NCBI RefSeq assembly: GCF_018323985.1
Contig: NZ_AP024590.1
Coordinates: 2,480,001-2,544,000 of the forward strand
Length of the DNA stretch: 64,000 nucleotides
DNA from: Enterobacter kobei
Lineage (GTDB): Bacteria > Pseudomonadota > Gammaproteobacteria > Enterobacterales > Enterobacteriaceae
Reading direction: 5' to 3'
Positions 33,171 through 41,620 of this stretch are shown here, piece by piece (the stretch's first letter is position 1; each line of letters opens with the position of its first letter). The translations under genes were made by a program, and so were the position numbers. Under the pieces are notes generated by a model, which searched no databases, had not been told where the DNA came from, and worked only from the letters and a program-made list of their open reading frames with translations.

Positions 33171-33180
33171 GTGCTACCCC

Positions 33181-34710
33181 TTAGTTCTTCCGGAACATTT
33201 TCAGCATGCGCTGAGTGACGGTGAAACCACCAAAAATGTTGATGCTGGCGATCAGCACGGCAATAAAGCTCAGGAAGCTGATCCAGCCACCATGACCGAT
33301 CTGCAATAACGCCCCGACCACGATAATGCCTGAAATGGCATTGGTCACCGACATCAGCGGCGTATGCAGTGCGTGCGAGACATTCCATACCACGTAATAC
33401 CCGACGACGCAGGAGAGCGCGAAGACGGTGAAGTGCCCAAGGAATTCCTTCGGTGCCACATCAGCGAGCCAGCCAAAGAGAATGATCGCCAGCGCCATCA
33501 GGGCGAATTTACGCCATGGTGAGGCAGGTACAGCTTCTTCAAGCGGTTCCGGGGCTGCTTTTGCTGCCGCTTTCGGCTGGGCAGACACCTGGATAGGCGG
33601 TGCCGGCCAGGTGATTTCACCGTCACGGACCACTGTCACGCCACGCACGACGACATCATCGAAATCAACGGTTACGTTGCCGTCTTTCTCTTTGCACAGC
33701 AGCTTCAGCAGGTTTACCAGGTTGGTACCGTAGAGCTGGGAGGACTGCGTCGGCAGGCGACCCGGTAGATCGGTATAGCCGATGACTTTTACGCCGTTCG
33801 GTGTGGTGACCACCTGATTGGCGATGGTGTATTCACAGTTGCCGCCGTTTTGTGCCGCCAGATCGACAATCACGCTGCCCGGCTGCATGGAGTCTACCAT
33901 TTCGCGGGTGATCAGCGTCGGTGCCGGTTTACCTGGGATCAGCGCGGTGGTGACAATAATGTCGACCTCTTTCGCCTGCGCGGCGAACAGTGCCATCTCT
34001 GCTTTGATGAAGGCGTCGGACATCACTTTGGCATAACCGTCGCCGCTGCCCGCTTCTTCTTCAAAATCCAGTTCAAGGAACTCAGCGCCCATGCTCTGCA
34101 CTTGTTCTTTTACTTCCGGACGGGTATCGAAGGCACGGACAATCGCGCCCAGGCTGTTAGCCGCGCCTATCGCCGCCAGACCTGCCACCCCTGCACCGAT
34201 AACCATCACTTTTGCGGGCGGCACTTTACCGGCGGCGGTGATCTGCCCGGTAAAGAAGCGACCAAATTCGTGTGCGGCTTCAACAATCGCGCGATAACCG
34301 GCGATGTTGGCCATTGAGCTGAGCGCATCCAGCGACTGCGCGCGGGAGATACGCGGCACGGAGTCCATCGCCATAATGGTGACATTGCGGGCCGCCAGTT
34401 TTTCCAGCAATTCCGGATTCTGCGCCGGCCAGATAAAGCTCACCAGGGTGGTGCCAGGATTGAGCAACGCGATCTCATCGTCGCCCGGCGCGTTCACCTT
34501 GAGAATAATGTCTGACTGCCAGACGTCGTTTCCGTCAACGACCAGCGCGCCCGCGCGGGCAAACGCCTCGTCGTCAAAACTTGCCAGTTTGCCGGCGCCG
34601 CTTTCAACAGCGACAGTGAAACCCAGTTTAAGCAACTGCTCTACCGTTTTCGGTGTGGCAGCAACGCGGGTTTCATTGGCCAACCGTTCTTTTGGTACAC
34701 CAATACGCAT
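33181..34710 (-). CDS. pntA: PntA, NAD(P) transhydrogenase alpha subunit
   Basis: The 509-residue subunit has the NAD-binding domain I (VMVIGAGVAGLAAIGAANSLGA near residue 166) followed by an Ala/Pro-rich linker and four C-terminal helices (domain IIa). I start at ATG 34710, the start of E. coli PntA (MRIG), with AAGGGA ahead; the 16 upstream codons are not conserved. pntAB transcripts run leftward toward uspE. In E. coli pntAB and uspE are far apart, so this neighbourhood differs. Confidence 0.97.
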   Translation of the reverse strand: MRIGVPKERLANETRVAATPKTVEQLLKLGFTVAVESGAGKLASFDDEAFARAGALVVDGNDVWQSDIILKVNAPGDDEIALLNPGTTLVSFIWPAQNPELLEKLAARNVTIMAMDSVPRISRAQSLDALSSMANIAGYRAIVEAAHEFGRFFTGQITAAGKVPPAKVMVIGAGVAGLAAIGAANSLGAIVRAFDTRPEVKEQVQSMGAEFLELDFEEEAGSGDGYAKVMSDAFIKAEMALFAAQAKEVDIIVTTALIPGKPAPTLITREMVDSMQPGSVIVDLAAQNGGNCEYTIANQVVTTPNGVKVIGYTDLPGRLPTQSSQLYGTNLVNLLKLLCKEKDGNVTVDFDDVVVRGVTVVRDGEITWPAPPIQVSAQPKAAAKAAPEPLEEAVPASPWRKFALMALAIILFGWLADVAPKEFLGHFTVFALSCVVGYYVVWNVSHALHTPLMSVTNAISGIIVVGALLQIGHGGWISFLSFIAVLIASINIFGGFTVTQRMLKMFRKN

Positions 34711-35236
34711 AGTTTTCCCTTCCATCGGTTTAAGATGATGGTTTGTCAGTTTTTTCAAAACACCCTGTCCGCCACTTCAGGGAAGTTACGGACATCAACG
34801 CTAATAAATCAAACAGTAACAAACTTTCTATAACCTACTGAAAATAACGCCTGCGATCTAGCGCCGGAAAACAGTATTTCTTATTTAATTGCGGAATATT
34901 AAGAGAATCGCGTTCTGACAGGCCGGTTTAACTTAAAATTGCGGCCCGCGCCCCATATTCCGCCAAAGCGAGACGGCAAAACATGATTACCTGTTTGTTG
35001 AGATCAACATTTTAACAATGAGTTAACTTATAAAAGTCATATTCTTTACCGGTTTTGCTGGTCTGGGGGCTATTTTTTCCACATATAGCAAATTGTTATG
35101 GAAATTCTGCTCCCACCCCGCACAGGCCGTTAAAAATGACGCAGACAGTTATGACATTTCAATGCCATAATCGGCAACGTTTTCAAGACAACCACACTAC
35201 CAGTTACTGGTTTGCGCAAGGCGAAGGATTATTTTT
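34711..35236. other. Divergent promoter region of pntA and ydgH
   Basis: This gap of over 500 bases separates two divergent genes. It is AT-rich near ydgH and holds the promoters of both, but I could not assign boxes with confidence. A near-palindrome GTTGAGATCAAC at 34997-35008 is not a good match to FNR. No small gene or RNA is supported. Confidence 0.6.
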
Positions 35237-36181
35237 ATGAAGCTTAAGAACACCCTCGTGGCGACTGTACTTCTTTCAGCGACAACTTTGTCGGTTAATG
35301 CAGCGACAGAATTGACCCCGGAGCAGGCAGCAGCGGTTAAGCCCTACGATCGTATCACGGTCACTGGTCGCTTTAATGCCATCAGCGATGCCGTGAGAGC
35401 CGTCTCTAACCGTGCCGATAAAGAAGGCGCAGACGCTTTTTATGTCGTGGATTCTGCCGACTATGGCAACAGCGGTAACCAGCGTGTGGTGGCTGATTTG
35501 TATAAATCAGATGCCCCAAAAGCAGACAGCCCAAAAAATCGCGTGATCAATGGCGTCACAGAATTATCTAAAGAGCAGGCAATTGAGCTTGAGCCGTTTG
35601 ATACCGTAACTGTGCGTGGTTTTTACCGCAGCCAGCCTGACATCAATGCAGCAATTACAAAAGCGGCTAAAGGGAAAAACGCCGACTCTTACTACATCGT
35701 GCGTCAGGTTGATACTAACGACGGCGGCAACCAGATGATCACCGCCTACGTTTATAAAGCCAACGCGAAAAAACGCGTGCTGCAAAGCCCGGACGCGGTG
35801 CCAGCGAACTCTGAAGCGGGACGTGCGTTGCTGGCGAAAGGCGGTGAAGATGCGAAGAAAGTGGAAATCCCAGGCGTTGCCACCAGCGCCGCGCCAAGCG
35901 CCGATGTAGGCCGCTTCTTTGAAACGCAATCCTCCAAAGGTGGGCGTTACACTGTCACGCTACCGGATGGCACTAAAGTTGAAGAAGTGAATAATGCCAC
36001 AGCGGCACAAATGGTGCCTTTCGACAGCATTAAGTTCACCGGCAACTATGGCAATATGACGGAAGTCTCCTATCAGGTTGCGAAACGTGCAGCGAAAAAA
36101 GGCGCAAAATTCTACCACATTACCCGCCAGTGGCAGGAACGTGGCAACAATATGACCATCAGCGCCGATCTGTATAAGTAA
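35237..36181 (+). CDS. ydgH: YdgH, three-domain DUF1471 periplasmic protein
   Basis: The 314-residue protein has a signal peptide (residues 1-22, ending VNAAT) and three copies of the DUF1471 (YdgH/BhsA/McbA) domain: residues about 24-92 (ELTPEQAAAVKPYDRITVTGRF), 108-172 (ELSKEQAIELEPFDTVTVRGFY) and 255-314 (NNATAAQMVPFDSIKFTGNYG). Small single-domain members of this family respond to stress and affect biofilm; YdgH is the multidomain member that names the family. Function remains unknown. It is monocistronic, with a terminator directly after it. Confidence 0.95.
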   Translation: MKLKNTLVATVLLSATTLSVNAATELTPEQAAAVKPYDRITVTGRFNAISDAVRAVSNRADKEGADAFYVVDSADYGNSGNQRVVADLYKSDAPKADSPKNRVINGVTELSKEQAIELEPFDTVTVRGFYRSQPDINAAITKAAKGKNADSYYIVRQVDTNDGGNQMITAYVYKANAKKRVLQSPDAVPANSEAGRALLAKGGEDAKKVEIPGVATSAAPSADVGRFFETQSSKGGRYTVTLPDGTKVEEVNNATAAQMVPFDSIKFTGNYGNMTEVSYQVAKRAAKKGAKFYHITRQWQERGNNMTISADLYK

Positions 36182-36191
36182 TCCCCTCCCG

Positions 36192-36214
36192 AAAGGCGGC
36201 TTATGCCGCCTTTT
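36192..36214 (+). terminator. Terminator of ydgH
   Basis: AAAGGCGGC pairs with GCCGCCTTT around TTAT, with TT following. It begins 11 bases after the ydgH stop. Confidence 0.82.
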
Positions 36215-36360
36215 ACAGTTTTTCGCATAATTTTCTGCTGTACCTCATTGCATGCGCTTCCCGCTCTCCGTAAAATTCCGCGCCTCAGTGTGATCCACCA
36301 TTTTTATGCGCTACGGCGAAATAATTATTCTGGATCCAGTTCGTTCATAACAGGATGACG

Positions 36361-37743
36361 ATGGAAAAGAAACTTGGCCTTAGCGCTTTAACTGCGCTCG
36401 TCCTGAGCTCAATGCTCGGTGCGGGTGTGTTCAGTCTGCCGCAAAATATGGCGGAAGTCGCAAGTCCCGCCGCGCTGCTTATCGGCTGGGGGATCACCGG
36501 CGCTGGCATCTTATTGCTGGCCTTTGCCATGCTGCTGCTGACGCGTCTTCGTCCGGATCTGGATGGCGGCATCTTTACCTATGCCCGTGAAGGATTTGGT
36601 GAACTGGTTGGTTTCTGCTCCGCCTGGGGCTACTGGCTGTGCGCGGTGATCGCCAACGTCTCGTATCTGGTGATCGTTTTCTCGGCGCTGAGCTTTTTCA
36701 CCGACACGCCACAGCTGCGCATTTTTGGCGACGGCAATACCTGGCAGTCTATCGTCGGGGCATCCTGCCTGCTGTGGATCGTCCATGCACTGGTGCTGCG
36801 TGGGGTACAAACCGCCGCCAGTATTAACCTTGCCGCGACGCTGGCAAAACTGGTGCCGCTGGGGCTGTTTGTGGTGCTGGCCGCGCTGGCGTTTAATTTT
36901 GATAAGTTCAAGCTCGATTTTACCGGCATCGAACTGGGCGTACCGGTATGGGAGCAGGTGAAAAACACCATGCTCATCACCCTGTGGGTGTTTATCGGCG
37001 TTGAGGGTGCGGTCGTGGTGTCAGCGCGCGCGCGCAGCAAACAGGATGTTGGCCGGGCAACGCTGCTGGCGGTGATGGCCGCCTTAACGGTGTATCTGCT
37101 GGTGACGCTGCTGTCGCTGGGTGTGGTCGCCCGACCTGAACTGGCTGAAATGCGCAATCCCTCGATGGCGGGTCTGATGGTCCGCATGATGGGCTCATGG
37201 GGTGAAATCGTTATTGCCGCCGGGCTGATTGTGTCGGTGTGCGGTGCCTATTTAAGCTGGACGATCATGGCGGCGGAAGTCCCGCTGCTGGCCGCCACCT
37301 ACAAGGCGTTCCCGCGCATCTGCGCCCGTCAAAACAAAAACAGCGCCCCCTCAGCGTCTTTATGGCTGACCAATGCCAGTGTGCAGGTATGCCTGGTGCT
37401 GATCTGGCTGACCGGTTCGGATTACAACACGCTGTTAACCATCGCCTCGGAAATGATCCTCGTGCCCTATTTCCTCGTCGGGGCTTATCTGCTGAAAATC
37501 GCCCGTCGTCCGCTGCATCAGGTGGTTGGTATCGGATCCTGTCTCTATGGATTATGGTTATTATATGCTTCCGGCCCGATGCATCTGTTGCTGTCAGTGG
37601 TACTTTATGCACCTGGCCTGCTGGTGTTTATCTATGCCCGTCGAACGCACGAGCATGATAAACCCTTGCACCGTACCGAACATGTGATGATCGCCTGTCT
37701 GCTGATTGCAGCGGTACCGGCAACCTGGATGCTGATGGGATAA
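36361..37743 (+). CDS. ydgI: YdgI, basic amino acid/polyamine antiporter family
   Basis: The 460-residue protein is an APC-family transporter with about twelve helices, orthologous to E. coli YdgI, which resembles arginine:ornithine antiporters. The first helix shows SSMLGAGVFSLPQNMA with the substrate-binding Gly-rich break, and GVEGAVVVSARAR follows helix 6. Its substrate is not proven. I prefer ATG 36361 to the ATG two codons earlier, because AGGA then lies at a normal distance and the start equals that of E. coli (MEKKLGLS). Confidence 0.92.
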   Translation: MEKKLGLSALTALVLSSMLGAGVFSLPQNMAEVASPAALLIGWGITGAGILLLAFAMLLLTRLRPDLDGGIFTYAREGFGELVGFCSAWGYWLCAVIANVSYLVIVFSALSFFTDTPQLRIFGDGNTWQSIVGASCLLWIVHALVLRGVQTAASINLAATLAKLVPLGLFVVLAALAFNFDKFKLDFTGIELGVPVWEQVKNTMLITLWVFIGVEGAVVVSARARSKQDVGRATLLAVMAALTVYLLVTLLSLGVVARPELAEMRNPSMAGLMVRMMGSWGEIVIAAGLIVSVCGAYLSWTIMAAEVPLLAATYKAFPRICARQNKNSAPSASLWLTNASVQVCLVLIWLTGSDYNTLLTIASEMILVPYFLVGAYLLKIARRPLHQVVGIGSCLYGLWLLYASGPMHLLLSVVLYAPGLLVFIYARRTHEHDKPLHRTEHVMIACLLIAAVPATWMLMG

Positions 37744-37780
37744 CGGCTACGCCCATCGTCTGAACGTTAAGGAGATAGCG

Positions 37781-38503
37781 ATGGGTAACTCTCAGCCCAG
37801 CCCAATTTTGATCACCGGTGGCGGCCGTCGTATCGGCCTCGCCCTTGCCCACCATTTTCTTAACCTGCACCAGCCGGTGATCGTCAGTTACCGCACGCCG
37901 TACCCGGCCATTGAGGTGTTGCAGGACGCGGGCGCGGTCTGCATTCAGGCCGATTTCTGCTCTGATGAGGGCATTTTAACCTTTGCTGACGAGATAAAAT
38001 CCCGCACCCGCTGCCTGCGCGCGGTGATCCACAATGCCAGCGGCTGGTTGCCGGAAAAGCCCGGCACGCCCCTCACCGAGGTCCTGTCTGCGATGCTGCA
38101 AGTTCATGTCCACGCGCCTTACCTGCTTAATCATGCGCTGGAAGGTCTGCTGCGTGGTCAGGGTCATGCGGGCGCCGATATCATCCACTTCACCGATTAT
38201 GTGGTAGAGCGCGGCAGCGATAAGCACATTGCCTACGCCGCCAGTAAAGCGGCGCTGGATAATATGACGCGCTCCTTCGCCCGCAAGCTGGCACCGGAAG
38301 TCAAAGTCAATTCCATTGCCCCGTCACTGATTTTGTTTAACGAGCACGACGACGCCAGCTATCGCCAGAAGGCGCTTAATAAGTCGCTGATGAAAATCGC
38401 GCCGGGGGAAAAAGAGGTGATAGATCTGGTGGATTATCTGCTCACCAGCTGTTACGTCACCGGTCGCAGTTTCGCCGTCGATGGCGGTCGCCCGCTTCGT
38501 TAA
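37781..38503 (+). CDS. folM: FolM, dihydromonapterin reductase
   Basis: The 240-residue SDR reduces dihydromonapterin to tetrahydromonapterin with NADPH and has weak dihydrofolate reductase activity. The NADP motif is TGGGRRIGLALA near residue 8; the active-site segment is YAASKAALDNMTRSFARKL. Length equals the E. coli protein. It is followed directly by rstA; the E. coli gene ydgC, which lies between them, is absent. Confidence 0.95.
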   Translation: MGNSQPSPILITGGGRRIGLALAHHFLNLHQPVIVSYRTPYPAIEVLQDAGAVCIQADFCSDEGILTFADEIKSRTRCLRAVIHNASGWLPEKPGTPLTEVLSAMLQVHVHAPYLLNHALEGLLRGQGHAGADIIHFTDYVVERGSDKHIAYAASKAALDNMTRSFARKLAPEVKVNSIAPSLILFNEHDDASYRQKALNKSLMKIAPGEKEVIDLVDYLLTSCYVTGRSFAVDGGRPLR

Positions 38504-38569
38504 CGAAAGATTGATGGCAGGTTGAAACAAGGCGGTGTATGTTGGCGTTTTTAGCTAACCATCATGCAT

Positions 38570-39292
38570 ATGAATAAGATCGTTTTTGTAGAAGACGACC
38601 CGGAAGTCGGCGCGCTGATCGCGGCGTATCTCGGTAAACACGATATCGACGTTATTGTCGAGCCGCGTGGCGACTGCGCCGAAGCCGTGATCCTGCGCGA
38701 AAATCCTGAACTGGTCCTGCTGGACATTATGCTGCCCGGCAAAGATGGCATGACGCTGTGCCGCGATCTGCGCGGCCAGTGGCAGGGACCGATCGTCCTG
38801 CTGACCTCTCTCGACAGCGACATGAATCATATTTTGTCGCTGGAAATGGGTGCCAGTGATTACATCCTGAAAACCACCCCGCCCGCCGTGCTGCTGGCCC
38901 GCCTGCGGCTGCATCTGCGTCAGCACGCCGGAAGCACCACGACACCGGCGAACCAACAAAATACCTTAACGCCCCATAAAGCGCTGCGCTTTGGCAGCCT
39001 GTCCATCGATCCGGTCAATCGTCAGGTACTGCTGGCGGGGGAAGAAATTATCCTCTCGACCGCAGATTTTGATCTGCTGTGGGAGCTGGCGACCCACGCC
39101 GGGCAAATTATGGATCGGGATGCGCTGTTAAAAAACCTGCGCGGCGTCAGCTACGATGGCATGGATCGCAGTGTCGACGTGGCGATTTCTCGCTTGCGTA
39201 AAAAGCTGCTGGATAACGCCACCGAGCCATACCGCATCAAAACGGTACGTAACAAGGGCTATCTGTTCGCCCCCCACGCGTGGGAAAACTGA
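38570..39292 (+). CDS. rstA: RstA, OmpR-family response regulator
   Basis: The 240-residue protein has a receiver domain with the phospho-acceptor Asp in LVLLDIMLPGKDG (about residue 52) and a C-terminal winged-helix DNA-binding domain (LLWELATHAGQIMDRDALLKNLRG, DRSVDVAISRLRKKL). RstA is phosphorylated by RstB and lies within the PhoPQ regulon in E. coli; targets include asr and csgD. I start at MNKIVF (38570), two codons past the first ATG, matching E. coli. It precedes rstB by 26 bases. The RstA box upstream of asr lies in this same window. Confidence 0.96.
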   Translation: MNKIVFVEDDPEVGALIAAYLGKHDIDVIVEPRGDCAEAVILRENPELVLLDIMLPGKDGMTLCRDLRGQWQGPIVLLTSLDSDMNHILSLEMGASDYILKTTPPAVLLARLRLHLRQHAGSTTTPANQQNTLTPHKALRFGSLSIDPVNRQVLLAGEEIILSTADFDLLWELATHAGQIMDRDALLKNLRGVSYDGMDRSVDVAISRLRKKLLDNATEPYRIKTVRNKGYLFAPHAWEN

Positions 39293-39318
39293 GTGTCGGC
39301 GCAGCCACGGGTGTCTGA

Positions 39319-40626
39319 ATGAAAAAGCTGTTTGTGCAGTTTTACCTGCTGCTGTTTGTCTGTTTCCTGGTGATGACCATGCTGGTCGGGCTGGTGTATA
39401 AATTCACCGCCGAGCGGGCGGGCAGACAGTCGCTGGACGATCTGATGAAAAGCTCGCTGTACCTCATCCGCAGCGAGCTGCGCGAGATCCCGCCTCACGA
39501 ATGGAGCAAAACCCTTAAAGAGATGGATCTCAACCTGTCGTTCAATATGCGGATTGAGCCGCTGAATAAATTCAGCCTCGATGCACCGACCGCCCAGCGA
39601 CTGCGCGAGGGGGATATTGTGGCGCTGGACGCGGAATACACCTTTATCCAGCGCATTCCCCGCAGCCACTATGTGCTGGCGGTTGGGCCTGTTCCCTATC
39701 TCTTTTATCTGCATGAAATGCGCATTCTCGATATGGCGTTGCTGGTGTTTATCGCCATTTCACTGGCCTTTCCGGTGTTTATCTGGATGCGGCCACACTG
39801 GCAGGAGATGTTGCGCATTGAATCGGCGGCCCAGCGCTTTGGCGACGGGCACCTGACGGAGCGCATTCACTTTGACCGGGGGTCGAGCTTTGAGCGGCTG
39901 GGCGTGGCATTTAATCAGATGGCGGATAACATCAACGCGCTGATCGCCAGTAAAAAACAGTTAATCGACGGTATCGCCCATGAACTGCGCACGCCGCTGG
40001 TGCGTCTGCGTTATCGGCTGGAGATGAGTGATAATCTCAGCGATCAGGAGCGCATGGCGCTGAACCGCGATATCGGCCAGCTTGAGGCGTTGATTCAGGA
40101 ACTGCTGACCTATGCTCGTCTGGATCGCCCGCAAAATGAATTGCACCTGACGACGCCGGATCTGCCCGCGTGGCTCACCAGCCATATCGCCGACGTGCAG
40201 AGCGTCAACCCAGATAAACACCTGCGCGTCACCGCCGACAGCGCGGCGCATTATGGTGCGCTGGATATGCGCCTGATGGAGCGGGTACTGGATAATCTGG
40301 TGAATAACGCCCTGCGCTACTGTGAACGCGACGTTAGCGTCAGCCTGAGTCAGGAAGGCGTTTACGCCTGTTTGCAGGTCGATGATGATGGCCCGGGCAT
40401 CGACGAAGCGGAACGCCAGCGGGTGTTTGAGCCTTTTGTGCGTCTTGATCCAAGCCGCGATCGCGCCACTGGCGGCTGCGGTCTGGGACTGGCAATTGTG
40501 CACTCCATCGCCCAGGCAATGGGCGGCGATGTGAGCTGTGAGGCCAGCGATACCGGCGGCGCGCGCTTCCGGTTTCGCTGGCCGGTGACGCAACTGGTCG
40601 CCCTTCCCGTCCTGCCAGACCGCTGA
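39319..40626 (+). CDS. rstB: RstB, sensor histidine kinase
   Basis: The 435-residue kinase has two membrane helices (residues about 5-27 and 138-157) flanking a periplasmic sensor segment, then a HAMP domain, the dimerisation domain with phospho-acceptor His in GIAHELRTPLVRLR near residue 220, and an ATPase domain with NNALRYC, DDGPGI and GGCGLGLAIVHSI. It phosphorylates RstA; MgrB-/Mg2+-linked PhoQ signals feed in at the transcription level in E. coli. It lies 26 bases after rstA and upstream of the Ter-tus locus. Confidence 0.96.
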   Translation: MKKLFVQFYLLLFVCFLVMTMLVGLVYKFTAERAGRQSLDDLMKSSLYLIRSELREIPPHEWSKTLKEMDLNLSFNMRIEPLNKFSLDAPTAQRLREGDIVALDAEYTFIQRIPRSHYVLAVGPVPYLFYLHEMRILDMALLVFIAISLAFPVFIWMRPHWQEMLRIESAAQRFGDGHLTERIHFDRGSSFERLGVAFNQMADNINALIASKKQLIDGIAHELRTPLVRLRYRLEMSDNLSDQERMALNRDIGQLEALIQELLTYARLDRPQNELHLTTPDLPAWLTSHIADVQSVNPDKHLRVTADSAAHYGALDMRLMERVLDNLVNNALRYCERDVSVSLSQEGVYACLQVDDDGPGIDEAERQRVFEPFVRLDPSRDRATGGCGLGLAIVHSIAQAMGGDVSCEASDTGGARFRFRWPVTQLVALPVLPDR

Positions 40627-40660
40627 TCGCAGTGGCCGGACGTGCCGGAATATGCTACAC

Positions 40661-40683
40661 ATAAAGTATGTTGTAACTAAGGG
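40661..40683 (+). other. terB: Ter replication-arrest site (TerB-type)
   Basis: The core GTATGTTGTAACTAA (40666-40680) is identical to that of E. coli TerB, and it lies just upstream of tus in the same orientation. Tus binds it to stop forks and, in E. coli, to repress its own gene. If the orientation rule of E. coli holds, with G6 at 40666 on the blocking face, forks coming from lower coordinates are stopped and those from higher coordinates pass. Confidence 0.95.
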
Positions 40684-40690
40684 GAATTAT

Positions 40691-41620
40691 ATGGCGCGCT
40701 ATGATCTGATCGAACGCCTCACCAGCACGTTCCGCCAGCTCGAACAGGAACTGGCGGAACTGAAAACAGAACTCGCTGCCTGTCGCCTGGTGGCAGGCCG
40801 CGTCTTTGAGCTGCCGGAAGTGGCAAAAGGAAGCGAGCATGATCCGCTGACCACCATCGCGGTAAAGCAGCATATTGGCAAAGAGGCGGCTGAACGCGCG
40901 CTGCGCCACTTTACCCACCTGTTTATCCAGCAGCAGTCGGAAAAGCGCAGCAGTAAAGCTGCCGTGCGCCTGCCGGGCGTCATCTGTCTGCAAACACCCA
41001 CTGAGGTGCGCGACCATATTGAAGCCCGCATCGACACCATTAACGAACTAAAGCGGGCCTTTGAGCGCATTATTACCGTGGAGTCAGAACTCGCCCCTGC
41101 CGCGCGATTTGAGTGGGTGCATCACCATCTGCCGGGGCTGATCACCCTTAACGCTTATCGATCGCTGACCACCCTGCGCGATCCGGCGACGCTGCGCTTT
41201 GGCTGGGCCAACAAACATATCATCAAGAATCTGACGCGGGATGAAGTGCTGGCGATGCTGGAGAAAAGCCTGAAAGCCCCCCGCGCCGTCGGAGGCTGGA
41301 CGCGAGAGCAGTGGCAGGCGCGGCTGGAGCAGGAGTACAACGATATTGCCGCCCTGCCGCAGCGGGCAAAGCTTAAAATCAAGCGTCCGGTGAAGGTGCA
41401 GCCCATTGCGCGCGTCTGGTATGCCGATACGCAAAAGCAGGTGCAGCACGCCTGCCCCGCGCCGATGATTGCGCTGATCAACGAGGAAAATGGCGGTAAA
41501 GTGCCGGATATCGGGGAGTTACTTAATTACGATGCTGAAAATATTCAGCACCGTTTTAAACCAGAGGCGCAGCCGTTAACGCCGATCATTCCCCGGCTGC
41601 ACCTCTATGTCGCCGGTTAA
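40691..41620 (+). CDS. tus: Tus, replication terminus protein
   Basis: The 309-residue protein binds Ter sites and blocks the replicative helicase in one direction. It has the same length as E. coli Tus and highly conserved DNA-binding strands (RFEWVHHHLPGLITLNAY, LRFGWANKHIIKNL, LKIKRPVKVQPIARVWY, VQHACPAPMIALIN). I start at ATG 40691, eight bases past the Ter site; 13 upstream in-frame codons run through the Ter site and are not coding. Its last four bases overlap the end of the convergent fumC. Confidence 0.96.
   Translation: MARYDLIERLTSTFRQLEQELAELKTELAACRLVAGRVFELPEVAKGSEHDPLTTIAVKQHIGKEAAERALRHFTHLFIQQQSEKRSSKAAVRLPGVICLQTPTEVRDHIEARIDTINELKRAFERIITVESELAPAARFEWVHHHLPGLITLNAYRSLTTLRDPATLRFGWANKHIIKNLTRDEVLAMLEKSLKAPRAVGGWTREQWQARLEQEYNDIAALPQRAKLKIKRPVKVQPIARVWYADTQKQVQHACPAPMIALINEENGGKVPDIGELLNYDAENIQHRFKPEAQPLTPIIPRLHLYVAG

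Noticed and set aside
34997..35008. GTTGAGATCAAC between pntA and ydgH as FNR box
   Set aside because: The spacing between half-sites is two bases rather than four.
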